A DNA stretch of 64,000 bases, from the NCBI RefSeq assembly GCF_026191675.1, contig NZ_JAKRRY010000015.1, forward strand, positions 53,087-117,086, written 5' to 3'. This DNA is from Vibrio qingdaonensis. GTDB lineage: Bacteria; Pseudomonadota; Gammaproteobacteria; Enterobacterales; Vibrionaceae. Position 1 is the stretch's first letter, and every line of letters begins with the position of its first letter. The notes below the pieces were generated by a model. It was not told the DNA's origin and searched no databases. It saw only the letters and a program-made list of their open reading frames with translations. A program made the translations under genes and the position numbers. Of this stretch, positions 26,377 to 35,313 are shown one piece after another.

Positions 26377-27774
26377 TTAAAGAGCATTTTTATATATAAC
26401 GCCATCTTTCATAATCAATGCGATTGATTCTGGAGACTCCGGTCGTTTGTCTGCGCCAAACCATTGATCACCCGTTCCCACAACAGAGAAATCTTCAAAC
26501 GGGTTACCATCAAGAAGCAAAATATCGGCGTACGCCCCTTTTTCAATCACACCTAACTTAGCGTCTGGGTACGGGTTCATGAAATCACCCGATAGCGTGG
26601 CAATTTCACCCCCTACGGAAGTGAGTGTTTTCAAAGACTCATAGGCACCAAAAAAATCATTATTTAGCTTTTTCTCATAAGCAATTTGAATATTACAGGC
26701 ATCAACTGAGCCTACACAGTCCGTTTGGAAGCCACGAGGCGCTGGACATTTTTTCATGTTTGGAATGTAGTCTTTAAACGCGGCAGAGGCCGATTTTGCT
26801 TTAGCCAAACTAGACGGAACGCTTTTCACCGCTGGAATTTCTAAAAGATTAGGGTCAAACGCCGTTAGGTTAGTCGTGATATACGCGCCTTTTTCCTTCA
26901 TTAAATCTGAAATCTCACAGTCAAACATAAAGCCATGTTCGATTGATTTCACCCCGGCTTCTAGCGCCGCTAAGATGGCTTCTCTTCTGTAAGAGTGAGC
27001 CATAACATAGCTTCCATAAGTATTCGCCACCTCTACAGCCGCGCCTACTTCTTCCGGCGAACCCGCTAACAACTGCCAAGGGTCAAAGGCAGAAACGACC
27101 CCACCCGACTGCATGTACTTCAGCTGGGTTGCTCCCATGCGAAAGTTATTACGAGCATACTTCTTCACGTCGGCAACACTGTCAACTTCTTGAGCCATGT
27201 TTAAACGACTGAAGTTCGTTTCTTGCCCCACAGGCGCTGTGTAGTTTGCAAAATCTGCATGGCCACCACGAGTACCTAAAAATGCACCCGATGGGTAATA
27301 ACGAGGACCGACAATTTCCCCCGCATCAATCGCTCTTCTTAAACCACCATTAGCACCACCAGCGTCACGAACAGTGGTGAAACCTTGCATCAAGTACATT
27401 TCAGCCATGCGTGTGCCATGTATTGCAAAGTCTTCCCACGTCGTATTCGACTCCATGGCGGGTAGCGTCGGCCCCATCAACATTAAATGGGCATGATTTT
27501 CTATAAAGCCAGGCGTCAATGTTTTACCGGATCCATCTATGATAACGGCATCATCACGCACTTCGATCGTTTTGGCTGAGATCGATGCGATCTTATTGCC
27601 TTCAACTAACACAAAATGATCTTCGTATAACTTGTCTTCAGTACCGTTAAATATGTCCACATTTTGGAATAATGTTTGTGGAAGTTGCGTCTCTTGCGCA
27701 GCGCTGCCTTCTTCCGTAGCAAAGCTAAATGACGTCATCAACGCTAAAGATGAGGCGAGTAAAGTCTTCTTCAT
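26377..27774 (-). CDS. Exported metal-dependent amidohydrolase
   Basis: 465 residues from ATG 27774 with AAGGA upstream. The N-terminal 19-20 residues are a signal peptide, so the enzyme acts in the periplasm or outside. Motifs: HxH in GFIENHAHLML, Lys in TQLKYMQSGG, His in YVMAHSYRREAIL and SIEHGFMFD, and Asp in FQTDCVGSV. It is a longer paralogue of the cytoplasmic enzyme at 24297. Extra Cys residues (CPAPRGFQTDCVGSVDACN) may form disulphides. It lies downstream of the porin gene in the same direction with 84 bases between, so the porin could admit its substrate. Confidence 0.85.
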   Translation of the reverse strand: MKKTLLASSLALMTSFSFATEEGSAAQETQLPQTLFQNVDIFNGTEDKLYEDHFVLVEGNKIASISAKTIEVRDDAVIIDGSGKTLTPGFIENHAHLMLMGPTLPAMESNTTWEDFAIHGTRMAEMYLMQGFTTVRDAGGANGGLRRAIDAGEIVGPRYYPSGAFLGTRGGHADFANYTAPVGQETNFSRLNMAQEVDSVADVKKYARNNFRMGATQLKYMQSGGVVSAFDPWQLLAGSPEEVGAAVEVANTYGSYVMAHSYRREAILAALEAGVKSIEHGFMFDCEISDLMKEKGAYITTNLTAFDPNLLEIPAVKSVPSSLAKAKSASAAFKDYIPNMKKCPAPRGFQTDCVGSVDACNIQIAYEKKLNNDFFGAYESLKTLTSVGGEIATLSGDFMNPYPDAKLGVIEKGAYADILLLDGNPFEDFSVVGTGDQWFGADKRPESPESIALIMKDGVIYKNAL

Positions 27775-27858
27775 GATATATCCTTATAGTGAAGTCCTTC
27801 GTTATGTTCAGATGATTCCTAACCGCTTCAGGGAATGACTTAAGCTAAAATGACTTAG

Positions 27859-29127
27859 CTAAATAAACACCCTTGCCCTTATACCCATTACCCACGCCGA
27901 ACTCTCGCTGGAGAAAGAAGGGTCTTTGATGTATTGAATATCAGGCGTAACTTGCAAGTAATCTCCAAACTGCATGTTGTAGTACAGTTCAGCGGTCCAC
28001 TGTTGTTCTGAGTTGGCGATTGGTTGCAATATTTCTTCATTTATCTGCGACCAATTCACGGCAAAGCCTAGATTATTGGTTGGCGCACCCAGACCAAAAT
28101 AGCCAAGCCCCGCGCTCAAAGATTTGTCGTAAAGGGCTACTTGTCCATCAGAGATACCGCCACGAACGAACGGCATTATTTGCGGTGTTATAAACTGACT
28201 CCAAGAAACATTGACGCCCTTACCTCCATCGGTAAAACCAGGTGTTGGATAATTCAAATTGTGTCTTGTACCCTCACCAAAATTCCATAACGTCACATGA
28301 AAGTTGTCGGTATAGATCTGCTCTTGTGAAGCCGTCCACCCCAACTCCAGTGTAGAGAAGTAAGCCGCGTCATTACCAAAAGCGCTATTAAAGCCGTCAA
28401 AAATATCCTCGGACTTACCATTAGCATCGGCGATACCACCGACGACATAAAAGTTCTCTCCTAGCATATGACCCACCGATAGTGCCAATATGCCGTCATC
28501 AGGCAATCCCATGACACCCGAACCCGTGGAAAATGCGAGGTTAGTAAAGCCAGACCATGGACTCGCTAAGGCATACACGTCGACATAATTGGTGACATCT
28601 TGCCAACCCACTATGATGGTGCCTTTACCATCGTTGACTTTTTGCTTCCAATTTAAATCTGTGACTCGAAAGCCTTGGTCGCTATACGCAGGCGCGATCA
28701 AGCCTGCATATCCAAGGCCATCTTGTCCTGAGAAATTGTCGATAAACGCAAAGTTCTTGGGCGAACTGTCGCCATAGGCATGACGATGCTCGACCTTCCA
28801 AACCAAACTACCACTTTCATTACTGCCTTTATTCAATAAATGCCAAGAACCATAAACCCGCGCGACGCCAGAAGACGCACTTACCGAGTTACCCTCGGAG
28901 CCGTTAGGTGAGGTTAACCCTAATGCAAAATAATCAGCACCAAAGGTAAAACCATTCTCCGTGAGGTGTTCACGCCAATTGAGCTGCTGTGTTTTTTGTT
29001 GTGCGATGGTATTTTCTACCGAATTTGGACCTTCAAAATTGGCACTATTCGCAGAGGTGAGCATAAAAGAGGTAGAAGCCGCTATGCATAGACACGCTAT
29101 TCTTGTGTGATTAAAGATCGTTGCCAT
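27859..29127 (-). CDS. Outer-membrane porin, OprB/carbohydrate porin type
   Basis: 422 residues from ATG 29127 with AAGGAAC upstream. A signal peptide covers about residues 1-29. The rest is a beta-barrel pattern of alternating residues with many aromatic-Gly pairs (NWREHLTENGFTFGADYFAL; TIIVGWQDVTNYVDVYAL; WVMGIRARVFI at the end). It resembles OprB-type carbohydrate porins, although the ligand is uncertain. The likely role is passive uptake across the outer membrane, perhaps with the downstream exported amidohydrolase. Confidence 0.75.
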   Translation of the reverse strand: MATIFNHTRIACLCIAASTSFMLTSANSANFEGPNSVENTIAQQKTQQLNWREHLTENGFTFGADYFALGLTSPNGSEGNSVSASSGVARVYGSWHLLNKGSNESGSLVWKVEHRHAYGDSSPKNFAFIDNFSGQDGLGYAGLIAPAYSDQGFRVTDLNWKQKVNDGKGTIIVGWQDVTNYVDVYALASPWSGFTNLAFSTGSGVMGLPDDGILALSVGHMLGENFYVVGGIADANGKSEDIFDGFNSAFGNDAAYFSTLELGWTASQEQIYTDNFHVTLWNFGEGTRHNLNYPTPGFTDGGKGVNVSWSQFITPQIMPFVRGGISDGQVALYDKSLSAGLGYFGLGAPTNNLGFAVNWSQINEEILQPIANSEQQWTAELYYNMQFGDYLQVTPDIQYIKDPSFSSESSAWVMGIRARVFI

Positions 29128-29339
29128 TCAGCCGAGTTCCTTTCGATGAAATAAACGTAACTCTATAAAACTAGCACATTTTCTCCTATGTGCTCCGGCT
29201 AACACAGAAGACTCCCCCCTCCCCGTTTAAACACAACTTTGGTCGCGTAAGCGATGAATGATGACTAAAGGAAGGCGTTCTCTTCAAAAATAGCAGAACC
29301 TCGAACACCCAAAGTTCTGCCATGTGACAAATTAACGCT

Positions 29340-30578
29340 CTAGACTCGACGTTTTTTAAACGCATGCCAGCCCGCGCTTAACATCGTTTTCACCACTACG
29401 CCAAGCGCACTTAAATGAGGATCGGCATTTTTCCCCGCGGCAATCCGCCACATTTGATGCTCGTACCAAACCAACCCGACCATCGCCATTTTATCCAAGG
29501 CGGGTTTACCGGTCGTCGGGGCAATGAGTGGCATGCCGTAGTCTGGGTTGTCGATGAGCTTATTGGGGAAATCGGGATCCACCGCCATGGTGCGTGCTAG
29601 ACCAATAAAATCCGTCACGGAAGTGGATAACGCTTCATTCATTGCGGGCGCCGTGCGAAAACCGCCCGTGACCACTAGCGGTGTGTCTACCAGCTTTCTC
29701 ACTTTTTCCATGTAATCCAAAAAATACGCTTCGCGTTTTACTGTGCTGGCCTTAACGGGTTTATCTTTAGAGCCCATCATGGACGGGCTTTCATAAGTCC
29801 CACCTGATATTTCGATGAGATCAATGCCATTTGCACTGAGCGCTTGCACTACCTGCATAGACTCTTCTTCAGTAAAGCCCCCCTTCATAAAGTCGGCGCT
29901 ATTGAGTTTAATACCCACCGGAAAGTCATCACCCACCTCGTGACGGATCGCCTGATACACGTCAACGACAAAACGAAGTCTATTCTCTAGTGATCCTCCC
30001 CATTTATCCTGACGCTGGTTGTGCCTGGCAGATAAAAACTGACTAACCAAATAACCATGCGCACCGTGAATTTGCACCCCTGTAAATCCGGCTTGCTTCG
30101 AAAGTTTGGCACTTAATGCAAATTTATTGATAATGTCATAAATTTCAGTTTCACTCAGCTCACGTGGTGTATTGAAGCCTTTTTCTAATCCACGTCCGAG
30201 TGAAATAGCAGAAGGAGCAACCGGCTCATCACATAAAAATTTCGGGATCTGCTTGCCTGGGTGGTTAAGTTGCATCCATATTTGAGTGCCACTTTGTTTT
30301 CCAGCTTTTGCCCACGCCCTAAAGCGTGCTAAATCACTTTTCTCATCTAACACCACGTTTTTAGGTTCGCCCAACGCACGTCGATCCACCATAACATTAC
30401 CGGTAATCGCTAAGCCGATACCGCCTTTAGCCCAACGTTGATAAAGGGTTACTAAGCCGGCGGTAGGGTTATGTTGCTTGTCAGCGAGCTGTTCACTCAT
30501 CGCCGATTTAAACAACCTGTTTTTAATCGATTGACCATTAGGTAGGGAGAAAGGTTCGCTGAGATTAATTGAATTCAT
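29340..30578 (-). CDS. NADH:flavin oxidoreductase, old yellow enzyme family
   Basis: 412 residues. The FMN-binding TIM barrel is complete: WMQLNHPGKQ (Gln and His-Pro), GFTGVQIHGAHGYLVSQFLS, RQDKWGGSLENRLRFVVDVYQAIR and LIEISGGTYE. There is no C-terminal iron-sulphur or NAD-binding domain, so this is a short OYE-like alkene reductase. It would reduce an activated C=C bond with NAD(P)H in the cytoplasm; the substrate is unknown. ATG 30578 has AAGAG upstream. It is monocistronic. Confidence 0.88.
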   Translation of the reverse strand: MNSINLSEPFSLPNGQSIKNRLFKSAMSEQLADKQHNPTAGLVTLYQRWAKGGIGLAITGNVMVDRRALGEPKNVVLDEKSDLARFRAWAKAGKQSGTQIWMQLNHPGKQIPKFLCDEPVAPSAISLGRGLEKGFNTPRELSETEIYDIINKFALSAKLSKQAGFTGVQIHGAHGYLVSQFLSARHNQRQDKWGGSLENRLRFVVDVYQAIRHEVGDDFPVGIKLNSADFMKGGFTEEESMQVVQALSANGIDLIEISGGTYESPSMMGSKDKPVKASTVKREAYFLDYMEKVRKLVDTPLVVTGGFRTAPAMNEALSTSVTDFIGLARTMAVDPDFPNKLIDNPDYGMPLIAPTTGKPALDKMAMVGLVWYEHQMWRIAAGKNADPHLSALGVVVKTMLSAGWHAFKKRRV

Positions 30579-30906
30579 ATGTGCTCTTATCTGCTATCTG
30601 GCTTGATTTGGTTGATTGATTGATTGGTTGGTTGGCCGAGTGCGATAGTGTCGAACCGAGGGTATCGCAAATATCAGTATTGAGAAACATCATGGGCGGT
30701 GTCGCCCACTTCAGAACATCGACAATCGATACGCTACACTCTTTAACAAAACTCGGTCAACTCATGATGCGTTAATTGAGACACGATCCGCCTCTCTTCA
30801 TCGCCGACATGAGACCCAGAATATTCAAATAAGGACACCTTTAACTCTCGTAATGTGGTTGAACAAGAGCAAAGCACGGACCCAATAAAACGCCATGGCC
30901 TAAGAT
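30579..30906. other. Gene-free region with TTGA-type short repeats
   Basis: About 330 bases upstream of the oxidoreductase gene. It holds a run of TTGATTGATTGATTGG-like tetranucleotides at about 30611-30635 and no supportable gene. Confidence 0.5.
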
Positions 30907-30933
30907 ATGTCACTGACCTTCGATCAGTGACAT
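30907..30933 (-). terminator. Probable terminator of the AhpD-like gene
   Basis: ATGTCACTGA (30907-30916) and TCAGTGACAT (30924-30933) pair perfectly around seven bases, 20 bases beyond the stop codon. The T-run is missing, so this is a stem-loop of moderate confidence. Confidence 0.5.
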
Positions 30934-30954
30934 CCCCTACTCTCTATGCATGTC

Positions 30955-31392
30955 CTATGCATGCTTCATTTTGGTAGCAAGCGCAAATCGGTTCCAAGCA
31001 TTGATCATTATGACTTGCATCATGGCTTGAGCGACGAACTCTTCACCTAAAAGTTCAAGGCACTGCTGATAAGTGGATTCCGATACGCCAGAGTTGGCGA
31101 TCAGTGTCATTTCATCAGTAAGCGTTAGTAGCGCCTTTTCTGTTTTGCTAAACAATGGTGACTCTTGCCACGCTGCAAGCGCAAATAATTTCTGTTGTTC
31201 AATGCCTATCTTGATCGCTTCCGTCGTGTGCATCTGAATACAGTACGCACACTGATTTATTAAGGAAGCTCGTATCTTAATCAGCTCCTTTAGCTGACTG
31301 TCTAACTCGGTTTCCGTTAGATAATTTTCTATCGATAGCATTGCGACTAGTGCTTTTGGTTGAACTTCCGCAAGATTTATACGTTTAGCCAT
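30955..31392 (-). CDS. Carboxymuconolactone decarboxylase/AhpD-like protein
   Basis: 145 residues. SLINQCAYCIQMHTTEAIKIG contains the CxxC and nearby His of AhpD-type alkylhydroperoxidase-like proteins, which act as thiol-dependent peroxidase partners. The gene is divergent from a LysR regulator with about 127 bases between, which suggests regulation by that protein. Function in oxidative defence is inference; some members have other roles. Confidence 0.83.
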   Translation of the reverse strand: MAKRINLAEVQPKALVAMLSIENYLTETELDSQLKELIKIRASLINQCAYCIQMHTTEAIKIGIEQQKLFALAAWQESPLFSKTEKALLTLTDEMTLIANSGVSESTYQQCLELLGEEFVAQAMMQVIMINAWNRFALATKMKHA

Positions 31393-31518
31393 TGTTACAC
31401 CCTCATAGGATTATTTAGCATCGCCTTAATACGATGTTGGTATTGTGCATCATTCGATTTAGTCGCAGAATATGTGATAAAACTGAATCAGTTTTGCATA
31501 AAACGCAAAGGTAGGATC

Positions 31519-32427
31519 ATGTTAGAGTTAATCAAAGTATTTGATCAGGTGGTGGAGTCAGGAAGTTTCTCTCAAGCAAGTAAAGCGCTCAATATGGCGC
31601 CCTCCTCTGTTGCCAGAAATATTGATAACCTTGAAGCTAGAATTAAGACCACGCTTTTTAAGCGCAGCACTCGCCAACTCATACTGACTGAAGAAGGGCA
31701 ATATTTTTACCAACAAGCGTCGCAACTATTACACGATAGCAATAAGCTACTGGCAGAAATGCGCGGGAACCATGGTGTGCCAGAAGGCATGCTACGCATT
31801 TCGGTTTTTGAGAGCTTTGGGAATTTGTGCCTCACCCCATTGATTCCAGAATTTCTTGAACGCTACCCGAAAATACACATTGAATTAGAGCTAGATAACA
31901 ACGTCGTAGATTTACACAGTGACAATATCGACATCGCCATCCGCATCGGAACGCCACAAGATAGCCGCCTCAAAGCCCGTCATTTGCTGACCAATTATAC
32001 GTCCTTGGTCGCGTCACCCTCTTACATAAAGCAGCATGCGCCCATAGAAAAGCCTGATGACCTTCAAGATCATAACTGCTTACTCATAAGCCATGAGCGG
32101 CAACGACACTACTGGCACTTCAGTAAAAAATCCGTGAATAAAAAGGTGTCAGTCAAAGGAAACTTAATTTCTAAAGGTGGCTCACCGTTGCTGTATGCGG
32201 CATTACAGGGAAGCGGTGTTCTACTGCTGTCGGACTGGATGCTAAAACCGTACTTAGAAAATAATCAACTAGTAAAACTGCTACCTATTTGGACAGCAAC
32301 CCATGGTGAGCAAAGCAGCGGAGAAATTTTTGCTATCTATAAAAGCACCCAATATCCCAAGCCTCATATTCGCGCCTTCATTGACTTCTTGGTGGAGAAA
32401 CTGCAATCCATGACACCGGTTATTTAA
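31519..32427 (+). CDS. LysR-family regulator divergent from the AhpD-like gene
   Basis: 302 residues from ATG 31519, with GTAGGA just upstream; the frame is open further up to 31360, but that part overlaps the divergent gene and is not coding. N-terminal winged HTH (SQASKALNMAPSSVARNIDNLEARIKTTLFKR) and a substrate-binding domain (LRISVFESFGNLCLTPLIPEFLERYPKIHIEL) are typical of the CrgA/AaeR-like group. The target is probably the neighbouring AhpD-like gene. Confidence 0.88.
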   Translation: MLELIKVFDQVVESGSFSQASKALNMAPSSVARNIDNLEARIKTTLFKRSTRQLILTEEGQYFYQQASQLLHDSNKLLAEMRGNHGVPEGMLRISVFESFGNLCLTPLIPEFLERYPKIHIELELDNNVVDLHSDNIDIAIRIGTPQDSRLKARHLLTNYTSLVASPSYIKQHAPIEKPDDLQDHNCLLISHERQRHYWHFSKKSVNKKVSVKGNLISKGGSPLLYAALQGSGVLLLSDWMLKPYLENNQLVKLLPIWTATHGEQSSGEIFAIYKSTQYPKPHIRAFIDFLVEKLQSMTPVI

Positions 32428-32444
32428 CCTATAGCTAATGACAA

Positions 32445-32708
32445 GTCGCAAACGGTCATCTACGACAGGAACGCAGCGCAACTGAACGACTCATTGATAG
32501 ATTACACGGTGCTGTCCAAAGTGATTTAGGTCGATCTTGGATAGATCGATCTTCTGTTATCGAAAGTATTCAGCAGACACTCTCCACCTCTTTACGTTTA
32601 ATGTCGATAACATTAGGTCTCACCTTTGTACTGTGCTTATTCAGTTCACCTCATACATTTCATCACTGGAAGCGAGGCAAGCTTGCCCGAAGTCGTGTCA
32701 ACGCTTAG
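32445..32708 (+). pseudogene. Start-less coding remnant, possibly a transporter C-terminus
   Basis: An open frame of 88 codons ending at TAG 32706-32708 has no start codon near its 5' end (in-frame stops precede it at 32439-32444). It reads as a polar helix (QQTLSTS region) followed by one hydrophobic segment (LRLMSITLGLTFVLCLFSS) and a basic tail, like the last membrane helix of a transport protein. A shorter overlapping frame at 32537 looks like chance. I cannot name the family. Confidence 0.3.
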
Positions 32709-32713
32709 ACCCA

Positions 32714-32746
32714 AACTAGTCTATGCATTTTATGCATAGACTAGTT
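32714..32746. terminator. Perfect 15-bp stem with three-base loop
   Basis: 32714-32728 (AACTAGTCTATGCAT) is the exact reverse complement of 32732-32746, with a TTT loop. It directly follows the coding remnant. It lacks a T-run and may be a terminator remnant or a protein-binding palindrome. Confidence 0.6.
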
Positions 32747-32829
32747 CACATAATATCATTTGAGTCACCTCTTTCATCTCATTACACTGCGCGCTCTTTT
32801 TTATCACCATAACATCACGATTGAGCGCC

Positions 32830-33021
32830 ATGTTTTCACAATCAATTTTGGCTCAACTGTTTAGGATGCTTGCACTGCTTACCGTCACACTGGTTGCTGT
32901 GCATCATTCCCCGACATTACTTGAACTGTTTGCTGGGCAAGCCATTAATTCTGGCTGCCACCAACAAAACCCAACGGGTGAACCTCATCATTCACACCAA
33001 TCAACACACCACCATCATTAG
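32830..33021 (+). CDS. Small membrane protein with His-rich tail
   Basis: 63 residues from ATG 32830. One hydrophobic segment (about 8-30) is followed by a short Cys-containing linker and a C-terminal stretch with nine His among the last 13 residues (HHSHQSTHHHH at the end). No ribosome binding site is strong. It ends 12 bases before the MFS gene and the two are surely co-transcribed. His-rich tails often bind Cu, Zn or Ni; a metal link for the transporter is inference. Confidence 0.55.
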   Translation: MFSQSILAQLFRMLALLTVTLVAVHHSPTLLELFAGQAINSGCHQQNPTGEPHHSHQSTHHHH

Positions 33022-33033
33022 AGCCTGATTTTT

Positions 33034-34254
33034 ATGAGTATTTTCCGCTTTCCTATTTTAGTTTGGCTCGGTATTGGCATTTTAATTACTAGCCTAGGTA
33101 TCCGTCAGTCCTTTGGCATTTTTATGATGCCCATTTCTGAGCATTTCCAAACTGGACGCGAATTTTTTAGCTTCGCCATTGCCTTACAAAATCTCATGTT
33201 TGGCGTATTTCAGCCGTTTGTTGGCATGGCTGCCGATAAATGGGGGTCGAAGCGTATTATCTTAATGGGGGCTATCGCGTACGCGGCGGGATTATATCTA
33301 ACGTCTATTGCCACAATTCCTTCGCAACTCTACTTCTCGCTAGGCGCGTTAGTCGGGCTTGGTTTAAGCGCCACTAGCTACGTCATTGTACTCGGCGCAG
33401 TCGCCAAGGTTGTCCCAGCACAACACGCAGCGAAGGCCTTTGGGCTGACGACAGCAGCAGGATCCTTTGGTATGTTTGCCATGATCCCCGGTGCACAAAT
33501 GATGCTAGAAACGATTGGTTGGCAAGGCGCCCTGCAAGCGTTTGCTATGCTTTGTACGATGATGATTGCGTTTGCGTTGTTTATGAAATCCAATAAAGCA
33601 ACAAGCGCTTCGCAAACACACCAAGTTGAAGAGCCCGAGCAAACACTGGGTCAAGCACTCAAAGAAGCCTTTAACAATAAAAGCTATTGGCTCATTCATG
33701 CTGGCTTCTTTGTTTGTGGCTTCCACGTCATGTTTATTGCCACCCACTTACCCAGCTATCTAGCAGACAAACACTTGCCTGCCAGCAGCGCTGCTTTAGC
33801 ACTGGCATACGTCGGTATTTTCAATATCTTTGGCTCCTACTTTTGGGGCGTGATGGGGGATCGTTTCAGTAAACGTCACGTGATGTCTGCGCTTTATTTA
33901 GTTCGCACTGTCGTTATTGCTTGCTTCGTCACGCTGCCCGTCACAGAAAGCACAGCGGCTATTTTTGGGGGGGCCATTGGTTTTTGTTGGTTAGGTACGG
34001 TTCCGCTTACATCAGGGCTTGTTCGCCAGATTTTTGGGGCACGCTACCTCTCAACGCTTTATGGCTTGGTTTTCTTCACTCACCAAATCGGTAGCTTTTT
34101 AGGGGCGTGGGTTGGTGGCCGTATCTATGATTACTATGGTTCTTATGAGCCTATTTGGTGGTCAACGGTCGTATTGGCCTTCCTAGCGGCGCTAATTCAT
34201 TTACCTATCAATGACAAACCACTGCGCACCTTCAAACCCTTAGCTGTGGCTTAA
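33034..34254 (+). CDS. MFS transporter
   Basis: 406 residues with twelve predicted membrane segments. The MFS signature after helix 2 is GMAADKWGSKRIILMGA, and a related motif after helix 8 is GVMGDRFSKRHVM. The central loop is charged (residues about 188-208). It resembles the oxalate:formate-antiporter/monocarboxylate group (ITSLGIRQSFGIFMMPI; SAALALAYVGIFNIFGSYFWG). Substrate unknown. It is preceded by the small His-rich gene and followed by a bidirectional terminator. Confidence 0.83.
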   Translation: MSIFRFPILVWLGIGILITSLGIRQSFGIFMMPISEHFQTGREFFSFAIALQNLMFGVFQPFVGMAADKWGSKRIILMGAIAYAAGLYLTSIATIPSQLYFSLGALVGLGLSATSYVIVLGAVAKVVPAQHAAKAFGLTTAAGSFGMFAMIPGAQMMLETIGWQGALQAFAMLCTMMIAFALFMKSNKATSASQTHQVEEPEQTLGQALKEAFNNKSYWLIHAGFFVCGFHVMFIATHLPSYLADKHLPASSAALALAYVGIFNIFGSYFWGVMGDRFSKRHVMSALYLVRTVVIACFVTLPVTESTAAIFGGAIGFCWLGTVPLTSGLVRQIFGARYLSTLYGLVFFTHQIGSFLGAWVGGRIYDYYGSYEPIWWSTVVLAFLAALIHLPINDKPLRTFKPLAVA

Positions 34255-34274
34255 CCAAGTATCATCCCTTTCTC

Positions 34275-34302
34275 ATAGCCTCTCTTAGGAGAGGCTATCT
34301 TT
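34275..34302. terminator. Bidirectional terminator between MFS and LysR genes
   Basis: ATAGCCTCTC (34275-34284) and GAGAGGCTAT (34289-34298) enclose a four-base loop, followed by cttt. Confidence 0.75.
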
Positions 34303-34307
34303 AGAAC

Positions 34308-35201
34308 CTATCCAATCTCTTCTAGCTGACTGTGCAACCAATCCGAAAAAACGCGATACTTCGAACGATGTTGCATGCCTTGCGGGCAAACTAAGTCATA
34401 GCCTTTACCTGAGTCAACCTGTGCAAAAGGTGCAATAAGGACACCTTCTTCAATTAATGGTTTAATGAATTCGTATCGACCTAAGGCCACCCCCATCGAC
34501 CCGCATGCCGCCTCTATTGCCAAGCGATTATCACTGTACAGATCACAACAACGTTGACAGTCAATGCTCCATTCCCCTTCCTGCAACCAATGCTGCCATG
34601 ACCGACTATCACCACTATGAATAAAATTCGCATCGGCTAGCCGTTCAACCCCAGCCATTAGATCCAATTGATTTGCATATTCAGGCGAACAAACCGGGGT
34701 TCGGACACCATTAAATAGCCGCGTGCTGTAATGATTAGGGTAATGACCGTCACTATAAAATATCGCTACATCATAAGGATCAAACTGGAACTCAATTTGG
34801 TTCTGTTTTGTCTGCAGCTTAATACTTAAATGCGGGTACAAACGCCGAAACGAGTTAAGTCTTGGCATTAACCACGCCGACGCAAAATAAGGCGAGGTCG
34901 CAATATAGATCTCCCCAGTAAGTTCACCGTTTTGGATATCACCTAGCTCATTAAAAATGAGTTCAAACGATGTGTTTAACATCGCAAGGACTCTTTCACC
35001 TTCAGGAGTCAATGCCAGCTTACGCGTTTTACGGACAAACAGGCGAAAGTTGAGCTGCTTCTCCAACTTTTTGATTCGGTGACTGACCCCGCCTTGAGTC
35101 AGGAATAATTCATCAGCCGCCAAGGTAAAACTTAAATGCTTAGCCGCAATACTGAACGTATGCAATAACGCTAGCAGCTGTTGACGATTTGAGAATGACA
35201 C
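34308..35201 (-). CDS. LysR-family regulator (GcvA-like) of the GH4/ChbG pair
   Basis: 297 residues. The HTH is LSFTLAADELFLTQGGVSHRIKKLEKQLNFRLFVRK, followed by a ligand domain with the GcvA-type pattern (IYIATSPYFASAWLMPRL; GMGVALGRYEFIKPLI-like). It is divergent from the GH4 gene with 112 bases between and is probably its activator. This replaces the AraC-type ChbR that controls the related genes in Escherichia coli. Confidence 0.88.
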   Translation of the reverse strand: MSFSNRQQLLALLHTFSIAAKHLSFTLAADELFLTQGGVSHRIKKLEKQLNFRLFVRKTRKLALTPEGERVLAMLNTSFELIFNELGDIQNGELTGEIYIATSPYFASAWLMPRLNSFRRLYPHLSIKLQTKQNQIEFQFDPYDVAIFYSDGHYPNHYSTRLFNGVRTPVCSPEYANQLDLMAGVERLADANFIHSGDSRSWQHWLQEGEWSIDCQRCCDLYSDNRLAIEAACGSMGVALGRYEFIKPLIEEGVLIAPFAQVDSGKGYDLVCPQGMQHRSKYRVFSDWLHSQLEEIG

Positions 35202-35313
35202 AATGCATTACCTCCAGTAATCCATAACAGCAAATTATGAGTTTGTAGAGTATATCCAATCCGATTTAAATTAAACCACGTAATCCAAATAACATTAACT
35301 ACGAGGTTATTCT

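Noticed and set aside
32537..32719. 60-codon frame as a gene
   Set aside because: No ribosome site and no protein-like pattern; the overlapping start-less frame looks more like coding remains.
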